Positions 50,452 through 59,271 of a DNA stretch of 64,000 nucleotides are shown here, piece after piece. How positions within the stretch are numbered: position 1 is the first letter of the stretch; every line of letters starts with the position of its first letter. Location: contig NZ_JAOBTQ010000001.1 of NCBI RefSeq assembly GCF_033366695.1, positions 930,001-994,000 of the forward strand, in the 5' to 3' direction. This DNA is from Streptomyces sp. SCL15-4 (GTDB lineage Bacteria; Actinomycetota; Actinomycetes; Streptomycetales; Streptomycetaceae). The notes beneath the pieces were generated by a model. That model ran no database searches, had not been told where the DNA came from, and saw only the letters and a list, made by a program, of their open reading frames with translations. The position numbers and the translations under genes are program-made.

Positions 50452-51540
50452 ATGTCCGTACGACCCCTGCCCGCGCGACGCCTCCTCGCGCCGCTGCTCG
50501 CCGGCCTGGCCCTGCTGCCCGCGCTGCTGTCCCCGGGAGCCGCGCACGCGGCGCCGGACGCACACGCGCCGGTCCGTTTCGACCTCCAGGCGCACCGCGG
50601 CGGCCTCGGCATGACCACCGAGGAGTCACTGGAGGGCTTCGGCAAGGCGCTGCGGCTCGGGGTGTCCACACTGGAGCTGGACACCCAGGTCACCCGGGAC
50701 CTGAAGGTGGTCGTCAACCACGACCGGCAGATCAGCGGCGTGAAGTGCCGGGACACCGGCCCGGTCACGCCCGGCGACCCGGTGTACCCGTACGTCGGCA
50801 AGTACATCAAGGATCTGACGCTGGCTCAGATCAGGACACTGGACTGCGGCTACCGGCAACTGCCCGGCTTCCCCGAGCAGGAGGTCGTCGTGGGCTTCCG
50901 GATGGTGGAGCTGAGGGACGTCCTGAACCTGGTCGAGCGCTACCGCGCACGGAGCGTGAAGCTCAACATCGAGACCAAGGTGGAGGCGGGCGCGCCCGAA
51001 CAGACCGCGCCGCGCGAGGTGTTCGTCCGCCGGGTGTACGAGGAGATCCACCGCTCGGGCGTCGAGCGGCAGGTCACCATCCAGTCGTTCGACTGGGGCG
51101 CGCTGAAGGTGATGCACCGGCTCGCGCCGGCCTGGCCGCTGGTGGCGCTGACGAACCACGACTTCCTCCAGGTCGGCCGGCCGGGCGCGTCCCCGTGGCT
51201 CGGCGGGATCGACGCCGACGACTACGGCGGCGACTTCGTCCGGGCGGCGGCGACCCTGCCCGGCGTGACGACCCTCTCCCCCAACTACGGCTTCCCGCAG
51301 AGCGGCAAGGTCGGCGATGCGGGTTTCCGGTTCTACTCCGACGCGGCGATGGTCGCCGAGGCGCACGCCCGGGGACTGAAGGTGGTGCCGTGGACCTGTG
51401 ACGACCCGGCGACCGTCGAGGCGCTGATGGACCTCGGCGTCGACGGGATCATCACCGACTACCCCGACCGGGTACGGCGGATCATGGCCGACCGGGGTAT
51501 GCGGCTGCCGCGTTCCTACCACCCGCACGGCCGCGCCTGA
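50452..51540 (+). CDS. Secreted glycerophosphodiester phosphodiesterase
   Basis: The 362-residue protein has a signal peptide (1-33, ending AAHA-APDA) and a GDPD barrel with QAHRGGLGMTTEESLEGF, TLELDTQVTRD and VVNHDRQIS catalytic residues. It also has LNIETKVE and the C-terminal GVDGIITDYPDRV. It releases glycerol-3-phosphate from glycerophosphodiesters outside the cell. The ATG at 50452 gives the signal peptide. Convergent with a small secreted-protein gene behind a long terminator. Confidence 0.93.
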   Translation: MSVRPLPARRLLAPLLAGLALLPALLSPGAAHAAPDAHAPVRFDLQAHRGGLGMTTEESLEGFGKALRLGVSTLELDTQVTRDLKVVVNHDRQISGVKCRDTGPVTPGDPVYPYVGKYIKDLTLAQIRTLDCGYRQLPGFPEQEVVVGFRMVELRDVLNLVERYRARSVKLNIETKVEAGAPEQTAPREVFVRRVYEEIHRSGVERQVTIQSFDWGALKVMHRLAPAWPLVALTNHDFLQVGRPGASPWLGGIDADDYGGDFVRAAATLPGVTTLSPNYGFPQSGKVGDAGFRFYSDAAMVAEAHARGLKVVPWTCDDPATVEALMDLGVDGIITDYPDRVRRIMADRGMRLPRSYHPHGRA

Positions 51541-51557
51541 CCGGTGTCCCGGGGGCA

Positions 51558-51604
51558 CGGGTGCGGGTCCCGCCCCGAATGGGGCGGAGCGGGACCCGCA
51601 CCCG
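51558..51604. terminator. Very strong bidirectional terminator
   Basis: 16-bp perfect stem (51558-51573 with 51589-51604) enclosing a smaller CCCC/GGGG pairing, between convergent genes. Confidence 0.9.
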
Positions 51605-51606
51605 GG

Positions 51607-52119
51607 TCAGCGGGCCGGCTTCAGGCCGGTGATCTTCCGGGTCTTCAGGTCGGACTGCACGTCGATCCGGCTGACCTGCGGGTGCCGGCCGTCGCTCCAG
51701 GTGAGCGTGACCCTGCATGTGGCGTGCCCGGCGCCGGAACCGGTGTAGGCCACCTTCCACTTCACCGGCACGTTCTGCGCGAACAGGATGCCGTCGGCGT
51801 GCTCGCGCCGCTCGTAGGCGGCGACCGTCTTGCGGGCGCCGGCGGAGAGGTAGAAGCCGCGCAGGGCCTTGGCGCTCGCCGCGGCCGAGGGGTCCTCGGC
51901 GGCCCAGACGGCGTCGATGTAGGCGCCGTAGAAGTCGGCCACGTGCTGGGTGACGTCCCGCGGATCGCCCTGGGCGGACGAGGACACGGCGGCGGCGCGG
52001 GGGGTGTGGCTCGTGGTGCCGCCCGCGAGGGCCGGGGTGACGGCGGCCAGGGTGAGGCCGGCCGCGAGGGCCGTGGCGGTGAGGAGGGTCTTGCGGGTGC
52101 GGTCGGACATGCGTCTCAT
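51607..52119 (-). CDS. Small secreted protein of unknown function
   Basis: The 170-residue product has a signal peptide (about 1-33, ending PALA-GGTT) and a mature domain of about 130 residues with DVTQHVADFYGAYIDAV and a beta-rich C-terminal half ending SRIDVQSDLKTRKITGLK. It is similar to uncharacterised secreted actinobacterial proteins; NTF2-like fold is possible. One Cys only. ATG 52119 is listed; ATG 52110 has the better ribosome site spacing. Confidence 0.65.
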   Translation of the reverse strand: MRRMSDRTRKTLLTATALAAGLTLAAVTPALAGGTTSHTPRAAAVSSSAQGDPRDVTQHVADFYGAYIDAVWAAEDPSAAASAKALRGFYLSAGARKTVAAYERREHADGILFAQNVPVKWKVAYTGSGAGHATCRVTLTWSDGRHPQVSRIDVQSDLKTRKITGLKPAR

Positions 52120-52305
52120 TCCCCCGGATTCTCCGCGACCGGGCCATCCCGGCCGTCGACGGTCCTTAAGACCGCTTTCCGGGCCCTCCGGTTCCGTGTT
52201 CCGGGAGGCGGTTTCCTCGGTCCCGCCGGGGCGGGCGCTTCCGGTCGTTGCAGGGGCTGTCTTCCGGCCGCCGCGGGTGCGGCGACCGCCCGGCCCGTCG
52301 TACGG

Positions 52306-52330
52306 CTCGTCGTACGCGTCGTACGACGAG
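52306..52330. repeat. 11-3-11 inverted repeat in the intergenic region
   Basis: CTCGTCGTACG at 52306-52316 and its complement at 52320-52330. A further CGTCGTACG copy is at 52297. It may be an operator or a processing structure. It lies between the small secreted protein and methyltransferase genes. Confidence 0.5.
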
Positions 52331-52333
52331 GGA

Positions 52334-52373
52334 CGGGGCCGGGGTCCGGGAGGTGGGTCGGACCCCGGCCCCG
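52334..52373 (-). terminator. Terminator after the methyltransferase gene
   Basis: 15-bp perfect stem (52334-52348 with 52359-52373), seven bases beyond the stop codon at 52380-52382. Confidence 0.8.
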
Positions 52374-52379
52374 GGTCTG

Positions 52380-53210
52380 TCAGGGCTTGCGGGCCACCGC
52401 GCCGTACATCGCGATGTCCTCGTCCCGGATGCCCTGCTCGCCGCTGCCGTCGGGATGCCACTTGTGGACCTGGACGATGCCGGGTCCGACCAGGTCGAGG
52501 CCGTCGAAGAACTCGTGGGCCTCGGCCAGGGTGCGCAGCCGCATCGGCATGTCGCGGGCCGCGTACTCGCCGGCGACCCGGCCCACCTGCTCGGGGGCGA
52601 AGTCGGCGGTGCCGATGGACATCGCGAGGTGGCTGCCGGAGGGCAGCGGCTCCAGCAGCCGGCGCACCACGCCGACCGCGTCGTCCGCGTCCAGCATGAA
52701 GTGCACGATCGCGATGACGGTGAGGGCGACGGGCCTGCTCAGATCCAGCGTCTCGCGCAGCTCGGGCGCGCTCAGGATGGCCGCCGGATCACGGAAGTCG
52801 GCCTCCAGGTACCCGGTCCGGCCCTCGGGCGCGCTGGTCAGCAGGCCCTGGGAGAGGGTGAGCACGATCGGGTCGTTGTCGACGTAGACGACCCGCGACT
52901 CGGGAGCCACGGCCTGGGCGATCTCGTGCAGGTTGGGAGAGGTCGGGATGCCGGTGCCGATGTCCAGGAACTGCCGTATGCCCGCCTCCTCGGCGAGCCT
53001 GCGCACCACACGGTTCATGAAGTCGCGGTTGGCGCGCATGTGCACCGGCAGCGCGGGCCACTCCCGCACCATCGCCTCGCCCGCCTCCTTGTCGGCGGGG
53101 TAGTAGTCCTTGCCGCCGAGTATGTAGTCGTAGATGCGGGCGGAGTGGGCGTTCTCGGTGTCGATCCGGTCGGCCGGCCATCCGTTCTCGGGCAACGCCG
53201 TGTCTCCCAT
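52380..53210 (-). CDS. SAM-dependent methyltransferase (DUF574/Methyltransf_19)
   Basis: The 276-residue protein is the actinobacterial Methyltransf_19 type with ARIYDYILGGKDYYPADKEAGE, the SAM motif FLDIGTGIPTSPN and VVYVDNDPIVL. The substrate of this large family is unknown. It follows an XRE regulator on the same strand by 81 bases; the two could be one operon. ATG at 53210. Confidence 0.9.
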   Translation of the reverse strand: MGDTALPENGWPADRIDTENAHSARIYDYILGGKDYYPADKEAGEAMVREWPALPVHMRANRDFMNRVVRRLAEEAGIRQFLDIGTGIPTSPNLHEIAQAVAPESRVVYVDNDPIVLTLSQGLLTSAPEGRTGYLEADFRDPAAILSAPELRETLDLSRPVALTVIAIVHFMLDADDAVGVVRRLLEPLPSGSHLAMSIGTADFAPEQVGRVAGEYAARDMPMRLRTLAEAHEFFDGLDLVGPGIVQVHKWHPDGSGEQGIRDEDIAMYGAVARKP

Positions 53211-53291
53211 TCGGGTCGTGGTCGGGCCCTCGCGTCGACGTGCGGGGGCGGATGCGCGGGGTGGTGCGAGAAGGCGGACGGGATCGGCGGC

Positions 53292-54173
53292 TCACCACTC
53301 CTTGCGCAGCGCGGCGAGCAGGGTCTCGGTCGTGCGGGCGGACGGCGCCTGGGCGCTCAGCCGGTCCAGGGCCTCGCGGTAGACCACCACCTCGTCGGGC
53401 TTGTCCAGGTACTGCGCACTGGCCAGTCCGCTGAGGTAGGCGATATCGGGCAGTTCACGGGCCCGGAACCGGAAGAGGTGGAAGGCGCCGGCCCACAGCG
53501 CGGGATGCGGTCCGTTGGCGAACGGCATGATCTGCACGGTGACATGGGGCAGCCGGCCCACCTCGATGAGGTGGTCGATCTGCGCACGCATCACCTCCGC
53601 GCCGCCGAGCGGCCGGCGCAGCACGGTCTCGTCCATCACCACCCACAGCCGCGGCGGTTCCGCTCCGGTCAGCAGCTGCTGGCGGCGGGTGCGCAGCGCG
53701 ACCCGGCGTTCGGTGATGTCGGCGGGCGCGTGCGGGTAGGACGCGGCCAGCAGGGCGCGGGCGTAGTCCTCGGTCTGGAGCAGGCCGTGCACGAACTGGT
53801 TCTCGTAGCCGCGCAGTTGCAGGGCCGCCTGCTCCAGGCTGAGGTAGGCGGGCAGCCAGTGGGGCAGGATGTCGCGGTAGGTGTGCCACCAGCCGCGTTT
53901 GTTGGCCTCGCGCACGGACTGCAGGAAGGTGTCGATCTCCTCCCGGTCCACGACGCCGTAGACTTGGAGGAGTTTCTCGGCGTCCGCGAGCCGCAGCCGG
54001 GCCACCTTGGCGGCCTCCATGCGGCGGATCGTGGAGTGGCTGACCCCGATGGCCGCGCCCGCCTCGGCATAGCTGAGCCCGGCCCGGGTGCGCAGTTCCT
54101 CCAGGCGTCTGCCGAGGATCATGCGCAGCACGGAGGGCGCGCCGCCCCACGTGGTCTCCACGGTCACGCCCAC
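53292..54173 (-). CDS. XRE-family HTH regulator with DUF5753
   Basis: The 293-residue protein has an N-terminal HTH (about 18-75, LGRRLEELRTRAGLSYAEAGAAIGVSHSTIRRMEAAK) and a DUF5753 domain (about 95-280, LSLEQAALQLRGYENQFVHGLLQTEDYARALL, VMDETVLRR, VTVQIMPF). Such proteins control development or antibiotic production in Streptomyces and usually sit next to a small DUF397 protein; none is present here. GTG at 54173 is used, with GAGGGGG upstream. Confidence 0.9.
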   Translation of the reverse strand: MGVTVETTWGGAPSVLRMILGRRLEELRTRAGLSYAEAGAAIGVSHSTIRRMEAAKVARLRLADAEKLLQVYGVVDREEIDTFLQSVREANKRGWWHTYRDILPHWLPAYLSLEQAALQLRGYENQFVHGLLQTEDYARALLAASYPHAPADITERRVALRTRRQQLLTGAEPPRLWVVMDETVLRRPLGGAEVMRAQIDHLIEVGRLPHVTVQIMPFANGPHPALWAGAFHLFRFRARELPDIAYLSGLASAQYLDKPDEVVVYREALDRLSAQAPSARTTETLLAALRKEW

Positions 54174-54870
54174 CCCCCTCGTCAGCCTCCGGTCGTCCGC
54201 GCAGGCGGACCGGTCCGGCCCATTCGATCACGTTCCGTCGGATGCAGCATGCACTTCGCCACTTGCAAATTTCAACTTGCCGGTTGCGTGGCTCGGTTGG
54301 CAGGTGCCAGAGTGGACCCGCCGCCCGGCCCGGCCCACGGGGCAGGCGGCGGGTCCGGCTCGGCGGGCGAACAGGCCGCCACCAAAGCTTTCGGGCAGGT
54401 GGCAAAGGCGTCCGCCACCCGAGCGGCCGGTCCCGCCGACCGCGCTCACGAGGCCGGACGAAAGACGCACGGCGACGACTCCGTCCCGTCCCCGACGGCT
54501 CCCCCGCCCGGCCGCCGGCCACCGACCGCAGCGGACCGCTCCCGCGCGGCGGGGGTCGCGGCGCCGCCGGGCGGGGCGAGCGTCACGCCGCTGCGTGCGC
54601 ACATCGCGGCGCCGCCGGGACTCCTGCGGCACCGGCCGCCGGGCTGCGAGCAGTCTCCGCACCGGCCGCCGGTCCCGATCCGCGCCGCTGAACCATCCGG
54701 AGGCGAGCGTCCCGGCCGGCTCGCCTTGGGCGATCACCCGTGATCACCCCTTGGGCCGCCTTCTCCTACGGCGTCCGGCCCGGCCGGGGACGGAGGAGCG
54801 GGCGGTATCGGCCGTGCTCGACCGCCATAGCGGACATATGCTGCGAAATGCCGCACCGAAGGGAGTGCTC
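54174..54870. other. Long non-coding region between XRE and GNAT genes
   Basis: These 697 bases contain the direct repeats above and a 12-bp perfect hairpin (54314-54325 with 54345-54356). The remainder is GC-rich. Possible frames are Arg/Ala/Pro-rich without domain similarity, so I do not call a gene. Confidence 0.5.
54261..54280 (-). promoter_or_regulatory. Direct-repeat operator candidate upstream of the XRE gene
   Basis: ACTTGC occurs at 54261-54266 and 54275-54280 (14 bases apart) in an A/T-rich island, reading GCAAGT twice on the minus strand, about 90 bases before the XRE start. It is a plausible autoregulatory site or promoter. Confidence 0.45.
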
Positions 54871-55500
54871 ATGGCCGACACGCCCACCGACCCCGCCGCC
54901 GCGCCGGTCCCGCAGGATCCGCCCGTCCCGCAGGACCCCTCCGCGTCGACGGCGCCGCCCGGCCCTCCCGCCGGCGAGCTGACGCTGCGCCCGCTCGGCT
55001 TCGAGCACCTCGCCGCCGTACTCGACCTCGGCCACCGGGTCTACGACACCGACGCGATGCCCTACACCGGCTGGTCGCTGTCGGCCGTCGCCGGCCACCT
55101 GGACGCACCGGACCCGGCCTGCTTCGTGCTGCTCGACGGGGACCGGGTCGCCGGGTTCGTGCTCGGTTCGCTGTCCTTCGAGCAGCGCGCCGACTGGGGG
55201 TACCTGGAGTGGATCGCCGTCGACCCCGGCTACCAGGGGCGCGGGGCGGCCTCCCGGCTGGTGCGGGAGTGCTGCGCGCGGCTGGCGGAGGCCGGCGCGG
55301 TGTGCGTGGTCACGGACGTGGAGCGGCGCAACACCGCCTCCGCCGAGCTGATGCGCCGCAACGACTTCGTGGAGGAGGCCAGCGTCAGCCTGTTCGTCCG
55401 GCCGCTCACCGACGCGCCCGCGCCGGGCACGGGCCGGGCCCGGGGCACCGCGGGGCCGCGCCGCCACCTCACCCGCGCGGCGGCCGAACGGGTCCGCTGA
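54871..55500 (+). CDS. GNAT N-acetyltransferase
   Basis: The 209-residue protein has a Pro-rich leader (1-35) and a GNAT domain (about 38-180) with YLEWIAVDPGYQGRGAASRLVRECC, the Q/R-x-x-G-x-G/A acetyl-CoA loop. The C terminus is basic. Substrate unknown; ribosomal or metabolite acetylation possible. ATG at 54871 follows AAGGGAGTGCTC. The 3' end overlaps the convergent desaturase by 32 bases. Confidence 0.85.
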   Translation: MADTPTDPAAAPVPQDPPVPQDPSASTAPPGPPAGELTLRPLGFEHLAAVLDLGHRVYDTDAMPYTGWSLSAVAGHLDAPDPACFVLLDGDRVAGFVLGSLSFEQRADWGYLEWIAVDPGYQGRGAASRLVRECCARLAEAGAVCVVTDVERRNTASAELMRRNDFVEEASVSLFVRPLTDAPAPGTGRARGTAGPRRHLTRAAAERVR

Positions 55501-56446
55501 CCCCGGCCGGGCTGTCGCCGTCCGGTTTGCGCCGGGCGATGCGGCGTCGGTCCGGCCAGCGCACGTCGTAGGCCCAGCCGAGGCGTTCGAACCAGCGGAT
55601 CAGCCGGGCACCGGCGTCGAGCTGGCCGGTGAGCACGCCGTGCCGGGCGCTGGTGGGGTCGGCGTGGTGCAGGTTGTGCCAGGACTCGCCGAAGGACAGC
55701 GGGGCCAGCCACCACACGTTGCCCGAGCGGTCCCGGCTGCGGAAGGGGCGGGAACCGGTCACGTGGCAGATGGAGTTGATGGACCAGGTGACGTGGTGGA
55801 CCAGGCAGATCCGGACCAGTCCGGCCCAGAACAGGGCGGTGAGCGCGCCCTGCCAGGACCGGGTGAGCGCCCCGCCGAGCAGGGCGGGCAGGGCGAGGGA
55901 GACGAGCACCAGCAGGCCGAAGCGGCGGGAGATCAGCATCAGGGCGCGGTCGCGGACGAGGTCGGGCGCGTAGGCGCAGGGCGAGGCGTGCTCGGTCTCG
56001 AACAGCCAGCCGAGGTGGGCGTAGAGCATGCCCTTGGCGAGGGCGCGGGGCGAGCGGCCGTACCGCCAGGGCGAGTGCGGGTCGCCGTCCCGGTCGGAGT
56101 ACCTGTGGTGCTTGCGGTGATCGGCCACCCAGATGATCAGCGGGCCCTGTACGGCGAGGCTGCCGGCCAGCGCCAGGGCGATCCGCAGCGGACGGCGGGC
56201 CTTGAACGAGCCGTGCGTGAAGTGCCGGTGGAAGCCGACCGTGATGCCGAGCCCGCTGACCAGGTAGAAGGCGACGGCGAGCGCGAGGTCGACGGGGCTG
56301 AGCCCGTGCCGCCAGGCCAGCGGCACGGCGGCGAGCAGGGCGAGGAACGGTACGGCGACGAAGACGCCGATCATCAGCTGCTCACCGGTGGGCCAGGACC
56401 GGCCGCCGGCCGCCGGCGGGACGGTGTCGGAGATCTCCGCGGACAT
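55469..56446 (-). CDS. Membrane fatty-acyl (delta-9 type) desaturase
   Basis: The 325-residue protein is a membrane di-iron desaturase with the three His boxes HRHFTH (about 73-78), HRKHH (about 109-113) and HNLHH (about 262-266) and four transmembrane helices. It introduces a cis double bond into acyl-CoA or acyl-lipid. The ATG at 56446 has AAAGGACC upstream. It is 26 bases downstream of the KAS II gene on the same strand, so they are cotranscribed, and near a PlsC-like gene. Confidence 0.93.
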   Translation of the reverse strand: MSAEISDTVPPAAGGRSWPTGEQLMIGVFVAVPFLALLAAVPLAWRHGLSPVDLALAVAFYLVSGLGITVGFHRHFTHGSFKARRPLRIALALAGSLAVQGPLIIWVADHRKHHRYSDRDGDPHSPWRYGRSPRALAKGMLYAHLGWLFETEHASPCAYAPDLVRDRALMLISRRFGLLVLVSLALPALLGGALTRSWQGALTALFWAGLVRICLVHHVTWSINSICHVTGSRPFRSRDRSGNVWWLAPLSFGESWHNLHHADPTSARHGVLTGQLDAGARLIRWFERLGWAYDVRWPDRRRIARRKPDGDSPAGVSGPVRPPRG

Positions 56447-56472
56447 GCAGGTCCTTTCTCGGCCCCGGTGGA

Positions 56473-57723
56473 CTAGTCGACGGCGGTGAAGGCGAGGACG
56501 GCGTTCTGGCCGCCGAAGCCGAAGGAGTTGCTGACCGCCGCCCGGGTCCGGTGCGGGCGGGGCACCTTGGTGACGATGTCCAGGTCCATCGCCGGATCGA
56601 GGGTGTCCAGGTTGGCGGTGGGCGGGATCAGCTGGTGGCGCAGGGTGAGCACGGTGCAGGCCGCCTCGATGGCCCCGGCGCCGCCGATGGCGTGCCCGAT
56701 GGTGCCCTTGACCGCGGTGACCGGCGGGGGACGGCGGCGGAAGACGCGGTGCAGCGCGTTGTGTTCGGCGGCATCCCCTTGAGGGGTGGCGGTGCCGTGC
56801 GCGTTGACGTGGTCGATGTCCTCGGGGGCCAGGCCGGCATCGGCGAGGGCGGCGCCGAGGGCACGGGCGGCGCCGTCGCCGTCGGGGCGCGGGGCGGCGA
56901 AGTGGTGGGCGTCGCAGGAGGCGCCGAACCCGGCGAGCAGCGCCTCGGGCCGTGCGCCCCGGGCGCGGGCGTCCTCGGTGCGTTCCAGGACGAGGACGGC
57001 GGCGCCCTCGCCGAGGACGAAGCCGTCGCGGTCCCGGTCGAAGGGGCGGGAGGCGGCGTCGGGGCTGTCCGCGCGGCGGGACAGGGCGCGCATCTGGGCG
57101 AAGCAGGCGGCGGTCATCCGCAGCCGGGCCGACTCGCTGCCGCCGGCCAGGACCAGATCGCAGCGGCCGGACAGCAGCCAGTCCCGGGCCAGGCCGAGCG
57201 CGCTGGTGCCGGAGGCGCAGGCGGTGCTGACGACCATGTTGGGGCCGAGCGCGCCGAGGTCGAGGGCGATCTCGGCGGCGGCCATGTTGGGCACGCTGCG
57301 GGGCAGCGCGAGCGGGGAGACGCGCTCGGGGGCGGCGTCGGCGAGCCGGTCGAACTCGGCCTGCCAGCTCTGCATGGACCCGGTGCCGACACCCATCACC
57401 ACGCCGACGCGGGCGCCGTCCCAGCCGGCCGGTGCGAGGCCCGCGTCGGCGACGGCCTCGCGGGCGGCGAGCAGCGCGAAGGTGGTGAACCGGTCGAGCC
57501 GGCGGGCCAGCCGGTGCCCGAGCGCACCGGCCGCGTCCAGGCCGGGCACCTGGCAGGAGAAGGCCACGGGCAGTCCGGCCAGGGCGGGGTCGGGGGCGGC
57601 GGTGGACTGCCCCGCGCACAGTCCCGCCCAGGCCGCGTCCCGGCCGATGCCCGCCGGAGTGATCAGACCGAGTCCGGTGACGGCGACGGGGGCCCGGGAC
57701 GGACCTGCTTTCACCTGCTGCAT
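56473..57723 (-). CDS. Stand-alone beta-ketoacyl-ACP synthase II (FabF-like)
   Basis: The 416-residue enzyme has the complete KAS triad: Cys in VVSTACASGTSALG, His in VNAHGTATPQGD and His in KGTIGHAIGGAG. It also has the final SNSFGFGGQNAVL. It elongates acyl-ACP with malonyl-ACP. Being outside a fab or PKS cluster but upstream of a desaturase suggests a role in making a particular unsaturated acyl chain. ATG 57723. Confidence 0.93.
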   Translation of the reverse strand: MQQVKAGPSRAPVAVTGLGLITPAGIGRDAAWAGLCAGQSTAAPDPALAGLPVAFSCQVPGLDAAGALGHRLARRLDRFTTFALLAAREAVADAGLAPAGWDGARVGVVMGVGTGSMQSWQAEFDRLADAAPERVSPLALPRSVPNMAAAEIALDLGALGPNMVVSTACASGTSALGLARDWLLSGRCDLVLAGGSESARLRMTAACFAQMRALSRRADSPDAASRPFDRDRDGFVLGEGAAVLVLERTEDARARGARPEALLAGFGASCDAHHFAAPRPDGDGAARALGAALADAGLAPEDIDHVNAHGTATPQGDAAEHNALHRVFRRRPPPVTAVKGTIGHAIGGAGAIEAACTVLTLRHQLIPPTANLDTLDPAMDLDIVTKVPRPHRTRAAVSNSFGFGGQNAVLAFTAVD

Positions 57724-58481
57724 GAGCCGTGATTATCCGGACCGCGGGGGCCGGTCACGCGCCGCGACAGCTCGACCGACGCGGGATGACACCCACTACC
57801 ACCCGGATGCGCGAACCTGCCGCACCGCGCGGCCACCGGGCCCTTTGGGGGTGGCCGGGACGGGCGGGGCCGGCGGGGACGGACGAGGGCGGCGGGGACG
57901 GGGTGGGCCGGGCGGAACCGGCGGGGCCGGCCGGGGAAGCGACCAGACGAGACCGGCGAGGCCGGCCGGCGGGGGGCGACCAGACGAGGGCGGCGCGGCT
58001 GCCCGGGACGGGGGTGGCCGGCGGGACGGGTCGACCGCCACGGACGGGGTCGGCGGGGACGGGGCCGGCCGGGACGGGCGGGGTCAGCCGATGTCGGCGG
58101 GACCAGTCACCGCCGGTGCGTCTCATCGGCGCCGGCGGCGGCCGGTGGGGCGTCGTCGTGTCCCTCGGATGCGCCGTCGCCGCCGGGCCGCGCCCATGCC
58201 GGGGCCGCGCGTCGGCACGGCGGCGCGCACTCCCGTTCTTTCAGCCATGGCGTTCCATACGCCGGTTCCGCCGGACACGCCCCGGCCGTCCGGTGCCCGA
58301 TCCGCCGACCCGGCAAGCGGCGTCCGCTCGCAGCGGCATGGCCCCCGCGCCCGCCCGGCGGCCCGGTTCCCGCCGACGCCGCGGATCTTCGGCACCGCCC
58401 TGGTGGACGTCGCACGACGACACACGCCTGAGGTCCTCCCGGCACGCGCGGCCACTCGGACCCACCCTCCGTCCGCCGGAG
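57724..58481. other. Long GC-rich intergenic region with degenerate repeats
   Basis: These 758 bases lie between the KAS and PlsC-like genes. The part 57840-58095 is made of imperfect GGCGGGGACGG/GCCGG units, with GCGACCAGACGAG present twice (about 57948 and 57976). The part 58100-58480 has frames rich in Arg/Pro only. I see no credible gene or RNA. Confidence 0.55.
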
Positions 58482-59156
58482 TCAGTGGTCCGCTCCGCCT
58501 GCGTCCGGCGCCTCCGCCAGGGCCCGGACCGCGTTCGTCCAGGCGTCGGCGAGGGCGGTTTCCAGGGTGTCCAGGGGGTGGTCGGAGGTGTCCAGGCGGA
58601 CGGCGGGGCCGATGTGGACGTGGACGTGCGGGCGGCGCAGGGGCGCGGTGGCCCAGCCGGCGAGTTGCTTGGCGCGGCTGCCGGAGGAGACGCGGCGGGC
58701 GCCGGCGTGTCCGACCGGTATCACCGGTGCGCCGGTGGACAGGGCGAGCCGGACCACCCCGGACTTCAGGCGGCCGGGCGGACGGTCGTGGGAGGCGCGG
58801 TAGCGGGGCAGGCCGCCCTCGGGGTAGACGAGCACGTGCCGACCGGCGGCCAGGGCGTCGGCGGCGTGCCGGAGGGCGTCCGGGGCGCGGCGGCTGCCCC
58901 GGTGCACGGGAACGTAACCCTCCCGGGTGAGGGCCCGGCCCAGCAGCGGCACCCGCCACAGTCCGGCCGTGGCCAGCACGGCGGGACGCAGGCCGAGCCG
59001 GTGCAGGGTGCCGATGAGCAGGACCGGGTCGAAGAACGAGGTGTGGTTGGCGGCGAGGACGCATCCGGTGCCGCGCGGCCCCGTCAGATTGCCGGCACCG
59101 GTCACGCTCGTGTCGCTGAAAACGGGCACCAGGGCCCCGGCCCACGCCGCCAGCAT
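58482..59156 (-). CDS. PlsC-like 1-acylglycerol-3-phosphate acyltransferase
   Basis: The 224-residue protein has the PlsC motifs NHTSFFD (HX4D) and VYPEGGLPR, with a short N-terminal hydrophobic anchor. It transfers acyl chains to lysophosphatidate or a similar acceptor. The ATG at 59156 has GGAGAGGAGGGCCCG upstream. It is divergent from the P450 across 115 bp and on the same strand as the KAS and desaturase. Confidence 0.9.
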   Translation of the reverse strand: MLAAWAGALVPVFSDTSVTGAGNLTGPRGTGCVLAANHTSFFDPVLLIGTLHRLGLRPAVLATAGLWRVPLLGRALTREGYVPVHRGSRRAPDALRHAADALAAGRHVLVYPEGGLPRYRASHDRPPGRLKSGVVRLALSTGAPVIPVGHAGARRVSSGSRAKQLAGWATAPLRRPHVHVHIGPAVRLDTSDHPLDTLETALADAWTNAVRALAEAPDAGGADH

Positions 59157-59271
59157 CGGGCCCTCCTCTCCGCCGCGTCCGGACGCCCATCGTCACCCGT
59201 GCGCCGCCCGCCCGCACACCTCCTGCCCCGAATGCCCGTCCGACGTGCGAGGACCGTGGGCCGGTGGCTGA
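59157..59271. promoter_or_regulatory. Divergent promoter region PlsC-like / P450
   Basis: These 115 bases must hold the start signals for the acyltransferase and for the P450-dioxygenase pair. No convincing hexamers or palindrome are visible. Confidence 0.35.

Noticed and set aside
54228..54737. 169-codon minus frame in the XRE-GNAT gap
   Set aside because: Arg/Gly/Ala-rich, no ribosome site and no recognisable domain.
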